12,178 nt of DNA, from the NCBI GenBank assembly GCA_964525525.1, contig CAZGHD010000059.1, positions 1 to 12,178 of the forward strand. The letters are read 5' to 3'. The DNA is from RGIG2161 sp964525525 (GTDB taxonomy: Bacteria; Bacillota; Clostridia; Oscillospirales; CAG-272). This document shows, one piece after another, positions 1-6,790 of the stretch. The translations under genes and the position numbers were made by a program. Each line of letters begins with the position of its first letter. The stretch's first letter is position 1. Below the pieces are notes generated by a model. It did not search any database and was not told where the DNA came from. It saw only the letters and a list, made by a program, of their open reading frames with translations.

Positions 1-467
1 TTTCTCTCGTGGTTTGAGCGCTCTATTTCGCGCGCAGCATCACGTTTTGCGATAGACTCACGCTTATCGTAAAGCTTTTTACCGCGGCAAAGTCCGAGCT
101 CAACCTTTACGCGCGATCCGGAAAAATAAAGCGACAGCGGAACGAGCGTCAGTCCTTGCTGACCGACCTTTGACATCAGCTTTATTATCTCCTTTTTGTG
201 CATAAGGAGCTTTTTTTCTCTCATCGGGTCGCGGTTGAACACATTTCCCTTCTCATACGGACTTATGTGTACTCCCAGCGCAAACAGTTCACCGTTTTCT
301 ATCCGGCAATACGAGTCCTTGAGATTGACCGTACCCGCTCTGACCGACTTTACCTCGGTACCGAAAAGAGCTATTCCCGCTTCAAACTTATCTTCCACAA
401 AATAATCGTGATACGCTTTTTTGTTTTGCGCTATTATTTTTCTGCCTGAATTTTTGTTATCAGCCAC
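1..467 (-). CDS. smpB: SsrA-binding protein SmpB (3' end cut by window edge)
   Basis: SmpB binds tmRNA (SsrA) and delivers it to stalled ribosomes for trans-translation in the cytoplasm. The reading frame starts at a GTG (465-467) and stays open to base 1, giving 155 residues. The family is usually about 150-160 residues, so only the last few are missing. Recognisable SmpB signatures on the minus strand are an N-terminal KIIAQNKKAYHDY, then FEAGIALFGTEVKSVRAG, LKDSYCRI, a GLTLVPLSLYF strand, and a basic tail with KLYDKRESIAKRDAAREIER, the C-terminal helix that enters the decoding site. The start is set by a strong AGGAGG eight bases upstream and by the lack of another in-frame start there. 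It is transcribed divergently from the SPFH operon and has its own promoter. Identification is very secure. Confidence 0.96.
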   Translation of the reverse strand, partial: MADNKNSGRKIIAQNKKAYHDYFVEDKFEAGIALFGTEVKSVRAGTVNLKDSYCRIENGELFALGVHISPYEKGNVFNRDPMREKKLLMHKKEIIKLMSKVGQQGLTLVPLSLYFSGSRVKVELGLCRGKKLYDKRESIAKRDAAREIERSNHER

Positions 468-497
468 GGATATACCTCCTTTCAAGTTATCTCATAT

Positions 498-526
498 ATT
501 ATACTACATTTTTGTCTTAAATACAA
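498..526 (-). promoter_or_regulatory. Candidate sigma-A promoter for smpB
   Basis: On the minus strand there is TTGTAT (521-526), a 17-base spacer, then a perfect TATAAT (498-503), about 30 bases upstream of the smpB start. The box matches and spacing are seen directly; activity is inferred. Confidence 0.6.
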
Positions 527-573
527 TAGTTATTTTTTGTAGTATTTTGCAAAATATATTCGAGTCGAAATTA

Positions 574-602
574 TTGATTTTACGCTGTTTTTGATATATA
601 AT
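574..602 (+). promoter_or_regulatory. Candidate sigma-A promoter for the SPFH operon
   Basis: TTGATT (574-579), a 17-base spacer, and a perfect TATAAT (597-602) lie 34 bases before the ATG at 636. The AAAGGAG ribosome binding site is at 621-627. The promoter faces away from the smpB promoter. No alternative (for example sigma-54) signature was seen, unlike some phage-shock operons of other bacteria. Confidence 0.6.
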
Positions 603-635
603 GTATTTATAAATAACCGTAAAGGAGTTTAGTAT

Positions 636-1987
636 ATGGGACTTATTAAAGCAGGAATCGGCGCTCTCGGCGGCGTGCTCGCCGATCAGTGGAAGGAATT
701 TTTCTATTGCGATGCGCTTGACGTAGACGTTCTTGTAAAGAAGGGACAGAAAAAAACAAGTGACCGTTCTTCGAACACCAAAGGTGAGGACAATATAATT
801 TCAAACGGCTCCGGAATTGCGGTTGCAGACGGTCAGTGCATGATAATCGTTGAGCAAGGAAAGATAGTTGAGGTTTGTGCCGAGCCAGGCGAATACACCT
901 ACGACAAATCTACCGAGCCGTCTATATTCGCGGGCAAGCTCGGAACCAGCATAATCGATACCTTCAAGGCTATCGGAAAAAGATTTACTTACGGCGGAGA
1001 CACAGGCAAAGACCAGCGAGTATACTACTTTAACACCAAGGAAATTATGGGTAACAAATTCGGTACCCCGAGCCCCATTATTTTCGAAGTTACCAACAAG
1101 CGCATTGGAATGAGCCGTACGGTAAACGTTCGCTGTAACGGTGTCTATTCTTACGTTATCACAAACCCGCTGATATTCTACACCAAGGTCTGCGGAAACG
1201 TTGAATACGAATACACCAGAGATCAGATAGACGAACAGTTAAAAACCGAATTTATTTCAGCGCTTCAGCCCGCTTTCGGCGCACTGGCAGAGCTTGAACT
1301 CCGCCCCGCACAGCTTCCCGCAAAGGTAAACGAGCTTAAAGCGGCGATGAACGACGCGCTCCGCGCTGAATGGGTAGAGTCAAGAGGCATTACCGTTGAA
1401 AAAATAGCTCTCAACCCCATTACCCTCACCGACGAGGATATGAAAAAGATCACCGACATGGAGGACTCAGCAAGCTACGGCTCAAATCCGTTTATGATGG
1501 CAGGACGTATGACCACCGCTACCGCGGAGGCTATGGAAAAAGCAGCGTCTAACGAATCCGGGGCTATGACCGGCTTTATGGGCATGGGAATGGCAGGCGG
1601 CGCTATGGGCGGCGGATTTAACGCGGCACAGCAGCTTTACAACACAGGAGTAAATCAGCAAGCGGCAAATCAGGTCGATCAGCCCGCTAAATCAAAAGAG
1701 GAGTGGAAATGCGCCTGCGGAAACACCGCAAGCGGTAAATTCTGCGAGGAGTGCGGAGCGGATATGAGGNNNNNNNNNNAGCGAAAAAGCCCGAGCTCGG
1801 CTGGACTTGCTCTTGCGGCTCTGTAAACAAAGGAAAATTCTGCCCCGAATGTGGCGCAAAAAAGCCCGAGAACGCGCCGCTTTACCGTTGCGACAAGTGC
1901 GGTTGGGAGCCGGAAGATCCAAAAAATCCGCCTAAATTCTGTCCTGAATGCGGAGACAGATTCGACTCTCTCGACGAAAAAAGATAA
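636..1987 (+). CDS. SPFH-domain protein with C-terminal zinc ribbons (YdjI-like), interrupted by an assembly gap
   Basis: The N-terminal 378 residues run up to the N block. They carry the family opening (GVLADQWKEFF), an SPFH/band-7-like core at about residues 25-270, a Gly/Met-rich linker at about 300-330, and a zinc ribbon with C359/C361 and C370/C373. After the gap the protein continues in a different frame through a second ribbon (CSC...CPEC) and a third (CDKC...CPEC), ending at TAA 1985-1987. The apparent stop at 1826 in the first frame is an artefact of the ten-N filler: joining the frames needs a gap of 2 modulo 3 bases. SPFH proteins form oligomeric membrane-associated platforms. B. 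subtilis YdjI, the closest relative I recognise, works with YdjG and YdjH in placing PspA at the membrane. The start has a good RBS. The family call is strong; the function in this organism is inferred. Confidence 0.85.
1770..1779. other. Assembly gap (10 Ns) inside the SPFH gene
   Basis: Ten Ns of filler. The codon grid before it and the zinc-ribbon frame after it disagree, so the true length is not 10 (it must be 2 modulo 3). The sequence just after the gap (GCGAAAAAGCCCGAG, 1781-1795) recurs almost exactly at 1856-1870. The gap therefore sits in repeated zinc-ribbon coding sequence, a likely cause of the assembly failure. Confidence 0.95.
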
Positions 1988-2027
1988 CTTTGGCGAAAAT
2001 CGCTGAAATCCGTAAAGGAGAATAAAT

Positions 2028-3113
2028 TTGAACGTACTTCAACAGTATAAATGCCCGTGTTGCGGGGGCTCGATTGAGTTTGACAGCGGCTCTCAAAAAT
2101 TAAAGTGTCCTTACTGTGACACCGAGTTTGAAGTGGAAACGCTTGCGTCTTACGACGAGGAGATAAAAAACGACAGCGATGACAAGATGAATTGGGACTC
2201 AAGCGCCGGAGGTAATTGGGAATCGGAAGAAGAATCACAGCTTATTCATTACGTTTGCAATTCCTGCGGCGGCGAGATAGTTGGCGACGCAAACACCGCG
2301 GCGACCTCCTGCCCTTTCTGTTCAAGCCCGGTCATAATAGTCGGAAAACTGTCAGGAAGTCTCAAACCTGATCTCGTCATTCCGTTCAAGCTGGACAAAA
2401 AACAAGCCAAAGAGGCACTGAAACGCTTCTACGACGGTAAACGCCTGCTCCCGAAAGTTTTCAAGGACGAAAACCACATAGACGAGATAAAAGGAATTTA
2501 CGTACCGTTCTGGCTTTTTGATACCAACGCCGAAGCATCCGTTCGCTACAAGGCGTCACGCACACGCTTTTGGAGCGACAGCAGATTCAATTATACCGAA
2601 ACAGCGTACTATTCGGTCATTCGCGGAGGCACTCTCGGATTTGAACACGTTCCGGTTGACGGATCGTCAAAAATTGACGATGCGTTAATGGAATCCATTG
2701 AGCCGTTTGACACGTCAGAAGCGGTGGATTTTAACACGGCTTACCTGTCGGGATACCTTGCCGATAAATATGACGTTGATTCAGATCAAAGCATCTCGCG
2801 TGCAAATCAGAGAATAAAGAAAAGCACAGAAGACGTGTTCGCGTCTACCGTATCCGGATACGGCACAGTCGTGACCGAAAATTCAAACATCAATCTGCAA
2901 AACGGCTCGGCAAAATACGCACTGTTCCCTGTTTGGATACTTAACACAAATTGGAACGGCGAAAAATACGTTTTTGCTATGAACGGACAAACGGGAAAAA
3001 TGACAGGCGATCTCCCGCTTGACAAAAAGGCTTACAAAAAATGGCTGTTCGCGCTCACAGGAATAATCGGTGCCGCTGTATATGCATTAAGCTTTCTTAT
3101 GTGGTTACTGTGA
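2028..3113 (+). CDS. Double zinc-ribbon, C-terminally membrane-anchored protein (YdjG-like)
   Basis: The 361-residue product has two four-cysteine ribbons: C9/C12/C27/C30 (TFIIB-like, CPCC...CPYC) and C77/C80/C95/C98 (CNSC...CPFC). An acidic Asn/Ser-rich linker lies between them. A long middle domain follows (VIPFKLDKKQAKEALKRFY, then IYVPFWLFD), and a single hydrophobic helix lies at about 337-361 at the very C-terminus. The protein is therefore probably a tail-anchored membrane protein with its ribbons in the cytoplasm. I place the start at TTG 2028, since AAAGGAG (2014-2020) sits seven bases upstream. It lies 40 bases after the SPFH gene and 12 before the TPM gene, so the three are almost certainly co-transcribed. 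It resembles B. subtilis YdjG, which helps recruit PspA to the membrane. Whether the ribbons bind metal, nucleic acid or protein is unknown. Confidence 0.82.
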   Translation: MNVLQQYKCPCCGGSIEFDSGSQKLKCPYCDTEFEVETLASYDEEIKNDSDDKMNWDSSAGGNWESEEESQLIHYVCNSCGGEIVGDANTAATSCPFCSSPVIIVGKLSGSLKPDLVIPFKLDKKQAKEALKRFYDGKRLLPKVFKDENHIDEIKGIYVPFWLFDTNAEASVRYKASRTRFWSDSRFNYTETAYYSVIRGGTLGFEHVPVDGSSKIDDALMESIEPFDTSEAVDFNTAYLSGYLADKYDVDSDQSISRANQRIKKSTEDVFASTVSGYGTVVTENSNINLQNGSAKYALFPVWILNTNWNGEKYVFAMNGQTGKMTGDLPLDKKAYKKWLFALTGIIGAAVYALSFLMWLL

Positions 3114-3125
3114 GGAGGTATTAAT

Positions 3126-3905
3126 ATGAAAAAGATATTTTTTACGTTAATTACCCTTCTCGTTCTCTCATCCGCCGTGCTTTCAGTATGTGCCGCGAGT
3201 ACATCTGCGCGCCTTGTTGACGATGCCAATGTTCTCACCTATGCTGAACAGCAAGAAATATCATCTATGCTTGATAGCATCAGCGAAAAATACGGTGTTG
3301 ACGTTGTTATCATTACCACGCAGTCTTGCGGTAATAAATCCCCGAGAGATTACGCGGACGATTTCTACGACGAAAACGGATACTCAAGCGACGGTGTTCT
3401 GCTTCTTGTATCGCTATTTGAACGCGACTGGTACGTTTCTACCGCAGGTTACGGAATTACCGCTTTTACCGATGCGGGAATCGAATATATAGCAGACAGA
3501 TTCGTTCCATATCTCAGTGATGCAGAATATTTTGATGCATTTTCCGTTTTTGCGGAGAGTTGTGACGAATTTATATCACAGGCAAACGCGGGAAATCCCT
3601 ACGGTGTTGGCAATCTTCCGCGCGAGCCGTTTGACTATGCTGCACATTTAGTCGTGTCTCTTGCTATCGGATTTATAATAGCGCTTATCGTAACCGGCGT
3701 AATGAAGTCCTCACTCAAGACGGTAAGACTAAACCCGGAGGCATCATCATACATAACCGACGGAAGCCTTGAAATAACTAAATCCCGCGACTTTTTCCTG
3801 TACAGAAACGTAATCCGTACACCGAGAGCATCCTCGTCCGGAGGATCGGGAACTCACCGTTCGTCATCAGGAAGAACTCACGGCGGCAGGGGCGGAAAAT
3901 TCTGA
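3126..3905 (+). CDS. TPM-domain protein with signal peptide and C-terminal membrane helix (YdjH-like)
   Basis: The 259-residue product begins with a signal peptide (1-23, likely cleaved after V-C-A). A TPM domain (Pfam TPM_phosphatase) follows at about 28-155, with ARLVDDANVLTYAEQQEI, YGVDVVIIT, DYADDFYDENGYS, DGVLLLVSLFERDWYVSTAGYG. A transmembrane helix lies at about 168-192, then a cytoplasmic tail ending in a Ser/Gly/Arg/His-rich low-complexity stretch (SSSGGSGTHRSSSGRTHGGRGG). The TPM domain should face outside. The Cys at position 22 is not in a canonical lipobox, so I prefer ordinary signal-peptide cleavage. The RBS AGGAGG overlaps the stop codon of the preceding gene, indicating coupled translation. 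With its neighbours it forms the YdjG/H/I-like set. Phosphatase activity is not established for most TPM proteins and is not claimed here. Confidence 0.83.
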   Translation: MKKIFFTLITLLVLSSAVLSVCAASTSARLVDDANVLTYAEQQEISSMLDSISEKYGVDVVIITTQSCGNKSPRDYADDFYDENGYSSDGVLLLVSLFERDWYVSTAGYGITAFTDAGIEYIADRFVPYLSDAEYFDAFSVFAESCDEFISQANAGNPYGVGNLPREPFDYAAHLVVSLAIGFIIALIVTGVMKSSLKTVRLNPEASSYITDGSLEITKSRDFFLYRNVIRTPRASSSGGSGTHRSSSGRTHGGRGGKF

Positions 3906-3912
3906 AAAAATT

Positions 3913-3957
3913 AAGGAAGCAATCACCAAAATTGCTTCCTTTGTTTTTCTATTTTTT
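3913..3957 (+). terminator. Intrinsic terminator of the SPFH operon, probably bidirectional
   Basis: A perfect 11-bp stem (3913-3923 with 3931-3941), a 7-base loop, then a T-rich tract on the plus strand (3942-3957). Read on the minus strand, the same stem is followed by AATTTTTTC, so it can also end the leftward tagA operon whose stop codon is at 3949. Confidence 0.88.
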
Positions 3958-4704
3958 TGCTTTGAATTTTTCTTTGTACGTTCCGATAAGGAATCGCGGC
4001 AAAGCCATCATTCTGCCGATTCTGCTCGGCTGGCAGATCAAGCGATAAAACCACTCAAGTCCGAGCTTGATAAATATCTTCGGCGCGCGCTTTACGTTAC
4101 CTGCGTACACGTCAAGCGAACCTCCGAGTGCAAGGCAAAGTCTGACAGAGGTAAACTTTGACTTATTTTCGTTAATCCACTTTTCCTGTGCGGGAACACC
4201 GAAGCACACGAACAGAATTTTTGCACCGGATGCGTTTATTTCATCCACGATCTTATCGCTCTCCACACCCGTTTTTTCAAAATATCCGTCGTGAGTACCA
4301 GAAAATACCGCATCGGGATATTTTGCTTTCAGTTTTTCGGCCGCAAGCTCGGCAACACCGGGCTTACCGCCGAGAAGATAAATTGACGCGGAATGTTTTC
4401 CGCTGGTACGCACGAGTTCTTCTCCGAACTCAACTCCCGCAACCTTACATTTAAGCGGAGTGCCGAGTATTTTTGCCGCTTTTACTACACCGCTACCGTC
4501 CGGCAAAACGAGCGCGGCAGAATTTATAAGGCTGTAATAGTCGTTATTTTCGACACACATCTGGACTATCTCCGCGTTGGGAGTGAACACTCCTCCGCAG
4601 GGATTGTCGCTCTCAATATATTCCCACGCGTAATCTATCGCTTCTTCTTTCGTGACGTTATCAAACTCAACGCCTCTTACGCTAATCTTTTCAGGTTTCA
4701 TCAT
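3949..4704 (-). CDS. WecG/TagA/CpsF family glycosyltransferase
   Basis: This 251-residue protein, a normal family length, belongs to the WecG/TagA/CpsF family. Members transfer N-acetylmannosamine (or a related sugar) onto an undecaprenyl-diphosphate-linked acceptor at the cytoplasmic membrane face, an early step in wall teichoic acid or surface polysaccharide synthesis. Visible motifs: TPNAEIVQMC (41-50); LPDGSGVV, whose D69 matches the proposed catalytic Asp; LLGGKPGVAE (110-119); GVPAQEKW with Q173; and LGGSLDVYAGNVKRAP (193-208). An Arg-rich C-terminal appendage at about 210-251 (ICQPSRIGRM) corresponds to the membrane-targeting and active-site-completing segment known for TagA. It begins five bases after the upstream gene with a poor RBS, so translation is probably coupled. 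A second ATG immediately follows the first. No other teichoic-acid genes are in the window, so the exact polymer is unknown. Confidence 0.92.
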   Translation of the reverse strand: MMKPEKISVRGVEFDNVTKEEAIDYAWEYIESDNPCGGVFTPNAEIVQMCVENNDYYSLINSAALVLPDGSGVVKAAKILGTPLKCKVAGVEFGEELVRTSGKHSASIYLLGGKPGVAELAAEKLKAKYPDAVFSGTHDGYFEKTGVESDKIVDEINASGAKILFVCFGVPAQEKWINENKSKFTSVRLCLALGGSLDVYAGNVKRAPKIFIKLGLEWFYRLICQPSRIGRMMALPRFLIGTYKEKFKAKK

Positions 4705-4709
4705 TTTAC

Positions 4710-5360
4710 TTATCTCACACTACCGTCAAAGTCGGAATCGTTTCCGTCGTAGTGATGTTTTTTCATAGTAGCGTCCTGCGCTTCCATCTGCTTTTCAGCG
4801 GCGCTCTTGATGCCGAAAAATTTACCTATACGAATATTCTTTATACCGAATAAATACCCGATACCGCAAACTATAACGGCGGGGAAAATTATCAAAATGA
4901 ACGCAAGCGCGTGATTATATGGCGCGAAGGTCTGAACAAGTCCGAGGTACATACCCTCAAATATGCTTGCCGCGAAATTTGCGATAAAATACATATTACC
5001 CGCCCATTCGTATGCGAACGGACCGCTTTTACTTCCGAATATAGTTCCGACGATAATAAGAATCGCGAGTATCATATTGGGGATATTGGCAGCGAGAGAG
5101 GTAAAAACGCCGGTCAGAGGAGAATATTTCATTCTTCCGCCGTCAACCGCAATTTTATCCTTTGCGCCTGCTTCCCACGCGACGTTATAAAGCAAAGTAA
5201 GATAAAACAAAGACGAGAAAATGCTGCCGAAACACAAAAGACCGTATCCGTCAGCCATGCTCGTAGCATTCGCCACAACGAAGCCGAATATCATCATTCC
5301 CATCTGAGTTACAAGCATTTTTGAAATAACTCTGCCGTTATTTTTGAAAAAAGTTTTCAT
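4710..5360 (-). CDS. Multi-pass membrane protein of unknown function
   Basis: I do not recognise this 216-residue protein. About four to five hydrophobic segments are visible: roughly residues 14-33, 40-62, 90-110, 122-142 and 150-173. The N-terminus is short and basic (MKTFFKNNGR). The C-terminal tail of about 45 residues is charged and ends in a His/Asp/Asn-rich stretch (KKHHYDGNDSDFDGS). There are no obvious catalytic motifs. GGAAGG lies nine bases before the ATG. It is the first gene of a two-gene leftward operon with the TagA-type glycosyltransferase (five-base gap). A role beside cell-envelope glycosylation, for example as a scaffold or transporter-like partner, is possible but only from context. 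The hydrophobicity pattern and intact frame make it a confident coding call. Confidence 0.8.
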   Translation of the reverse strand: MKTFFKNNGRVISKMLVTQMGMMIFGFVVANATSMADGYGLLCFGSIFSSLFYLTLLYNVAWEAGAKDKIAVDGGRMKYSPLTGVFTSLAANIPNMILAILIIVGTIFGSKSGPFAYEWAGNMYFIANFAASIFEGMYLGLVQTFAPYNHALAFILIIFPAVIVCGIGYLFGIKNIRIGKFFGIKSAAEKQMEAQDATMKKHHYDGNDSDFDGSVR

Positions 5361-5397
5361 TACTTACCTTCCGATTTTTTGCACTTATTTGCTCTAT

Positions 5398-5426
5398 ATT
5401 CTATAATATTAACGGCAAAAAATCAA
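5398..5426 (-). promoter_or_regulatory. Candidate promoter for the membrane protein-tagA pair
   Basis: On the minus strand TTGATT (5421-5426), a 17-base spacer and TAGAAT (5398-5403, one mismatch to consensus) lie 37 bases upstream of the ATG at 5360. Confidence 0.5.
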
Positions 5427-5475
5427 TAGCTTGGGTGAAAAATTTACACTTTATCCACTATTCGGGATTTTTATG

Positions 5476-5504
5476 TTGTATACTATATATTAAGTATATA
5501 TAAA
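5476..5504 (+). promoter_or_regulatory. Candidate promoter for the tyrosine recombinase
   Basis: TTGTAT (5476-5481), a 17-base spacer and TATAAA (5499-5504) precede the gene. The start point would then be only about 14 bases before the ATG at 5525. A competing -10 (TATACT, 5479-5484) has no good -35. The inverted repeat TATACT...AGTATA (5479-5498) lies across this promoter and could be an operator. Confidence 0.4.
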
Positions 5505-5524
5505 ATTATTTAAGGATGATAAAA

Positions 5525-6538
5525 ATGGCATCTTTCGTTGACATAAACGACTTTCCTCATCTTGTCAGAGAATATTCAAAATACAAAGCCGTTATAGCGG
5601 GCAGCGCGGAGAAAACGGTAAACGAATATCTGCTTGATCTGCGTACCTTTTTCAGATACCTTTACGCAAAAAAGAACGGGCTCGGCTTTGACGACGAAAC
5701 GCTTGAATCAATAGATATTTCTTCCCTGTCGGACAGCTTTATTCTTGAGGTAAACACGGAAGACATATTTGATTTTCTTTATTACGCCGACACTGTAAGA
5801 GACAACAAGTGGTGTGCGAAATCAAGAAAGCTTTCCGCGATTAAAGGACTTTACAAATATATCGTGCAAAAGCTCAAGCTGCTTGAGGTCAATCCCGCGG
5901 CGAATATCGAAGCTCCCAAAAGAAAGCAACAGCTCCCGAAGGTGCTCACCCTTGAAGAAAGTATTTCCCTGCTTGACGCGGTGAAAAATGACGAGCTATC
6001 AAAAACCCGTGAACGCGATTACGCAATAATAACCCTGTTTCTCAACTGCGGAATGCGTCTGTCCGAGCTTTGCGGCATCGGAATATACGACATTGACAGC
6101 GAACTGAGATCTCTGCGAGTGATCGGTAAAGGCTCAAAAGAGAGGATCGTTTATCTTAACAGCGCCTGCAAATCCGCGCTTGAACCGTATTTGAAAATAA
6201 GACTCGGTGAGGAATTCAGAGGTGCAAAGACAGACGCGCTGTTCCTCAGTTTGCGAAAGCAAGCTATAAGCAACAAAACCGTTCAGTACGTGGTATATAA
6301 ATATCTTGACGCAGCAGGGCTTGAGCACAAGCACTATTCGGTGCATAAATTGAGGCACACCGCCGCTACCCTTATGTATCAGAGCGGTAACGTTGACGTC
6401 CGCGTACTCAAGGACATACTCGGTCACGAACAGCTCAACACCACACAGATTTACACTCACGTAAGTGACGCTCACATGGAAAATGCGATGGAGCAAAACC
6501 CTCTCGCGAGCATAAATCCGAAAAAGACAATAAAATAA
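5525..6538 (+). CDS. XerC/XerD-like tyrosine recombinase
   Basis: This 337-residue site-specific recombinase cuts and rejoins DNA through a tyrosine-phosphate intermediate. The N-terminal SAM-like DNA-binding domain covers about residues 10-125, with SAEKTVNEYLLDLRTFFRYL and KLSAIKGLYKYIVQ. The catalytic domain covers about 140-320 and is complete: R178 (GMRLSEL), K202 (GKGSKER), H274 and R277 (HKLRHTAA), H301 (LGHEQLNTTQ) and nucleophile Y310 (IYTHV). I chose ATG 5525 over the in-frame ATG 5516, because AAGGA (5512-5516) is correctly spaced only for 5525 and overlaps the earlier codon. No phage, transposon or att-like sequence is nearby. It may be a chromosomal Xer-type resolvase (dimer resolution at dif) or an integrase whose element has been lost. 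The family is certain, the biological role is not. Confidence 0.93.
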   Translation: MASFVDINDFPHLVREYSKYKAVIAGSAEKTVNEYLLDLRTFFRYLYAKKNGLGFDDETLESIDISSLSDSFILEVNTEDIFDFLYYADTVRDNKWCAKSRKLSAIKGLYKYIVQKLKLLEVNPAANIEAPKRKQQLPKVLTLEESISLLDAVKNDELSKTRERDYAIITLFLNCGMRLSELCGIGIYDIDSELRSLRVIGKGSKERIVYLNSACKSALEPYLKIRLGEEFRGAKTDALFLSLRKQAISNKTVQYVVYKYLDAAGLEHKHYSVHKLRHTAATLMYQSGNVDVRVLKDILGHEQLNTTQIYTHVSDAHMENAMEQNPLASINPKKTIK

Positions 6539-6563
6539 ACGGAGCGTACCGCAGTACGCTCCG
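6526..6563 (-). terminator. Intrinsic terminator of the N/Q/K-rich small gene
   Basis: A perfect 10-bp GC-rich stem (6540-6549 with 6554-6563) and 4-base loop. On the minus strand it is followed by a T-rich stretch (TTTATTTTATT), while the plus side has none. It therefore fits the leftward small gene better than the recombinase, although it lies only two bases after the recombinase stop. Confidence 0.75.
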
Positions 6564-6578
6564 CACGGGACAACTTTG

Positions 6579-6704
6579 TCAGTTGTTCTCGTCATCCTTT
6601 TTGTTGTTCTTTTCCTGCTTGTTCTGGTTCTGATTCTGCTTGTTCTGGTTATCTTTTTCCTGCTTGTTCTGATTCTGTTTGTTCTGGTTGTTCTGCTTAT
6701 CCAT
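6579..6704 (-). CDS. 41-residue Asn/Gln/Lys-rich small protein, unknown
   Basis: A short frame on the minus strand starts with ATG at 6702-6704 and ends with TGA at 6579-6581. An AGGAG lies nine bases upstream of the start. The product is almost entirely N, Q, K, E and D, with only the initiator Met outside this set and no hydrophobic or aromatic residue at all. It contains an internal duplication: QNKQNQNKQEK (7-17) and QNKQNQNQNKQEK (20-32), the second with an extra Gln-Asn pair. A GC-rich hairpin and T-tract follow 16 bases after the stop, making a compact single-gene transcription unit. Being strongly hydrophilic and low in complexity, it is probably disordered. I recognise no family. Low-complexity sequence could also be a chance frame, but RBS, full-length composition bias and terminator together favour a real gene. 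Confidence 0.62.
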   Translation of the reverse strand: MDKQNNQNKQNQNKQEKDNQNKQNQNQNKQEKNNKKDDENN

Positions 6705-6790
6705 TTGTTTTTTCTCCTTTGTTTGTAAAAGATTTACACAGATATTATCTGCGCGTTAAACGATAAATATTCATCAAATAAGGAAACTAT

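Noticed and set aside
1751..1987. A separate small zinc-ribbon gene after the N block
   Set aside because: The frame has no RBS at its nominal start. It continues the zinc-ribbon series of the SPFH protein, so the break is explained by the wrong-length N filler.
3126..3905. Lipoprotein call for the TPM protein because of Cys22
   Set aside because: The residues before the Cys (L-S-V) do not make a good lipobox, while V-C-A fits ordinary signal peptidase cleavage.
4911..5324. 137-residue plus-strand open frame
   Set aside because: It is antisense to the membrane protein at 4710-5360, whose hydrophobic periodicity, RBS and promoter mark it as the real gene.
6134..6595. 153-residue minus-strand open frame
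   Set aside because: It lies mostly inside the tyrosine recombinase gene, opposite the catalytic domain, whose protein sequence is unmistakable. It has no good RBS and would also run through the hairpin and part of the small gene.
6600..6700. Regularly repeated CTGCTTGTTCTG-like units resembling a short CRISPR or satellite repeat
   Set aside because: The spacing follows codons and the units encode Gln-Asn-Lys repeats in a frame with its own RBS and stop. There are no uniform spacers and no cas genes.
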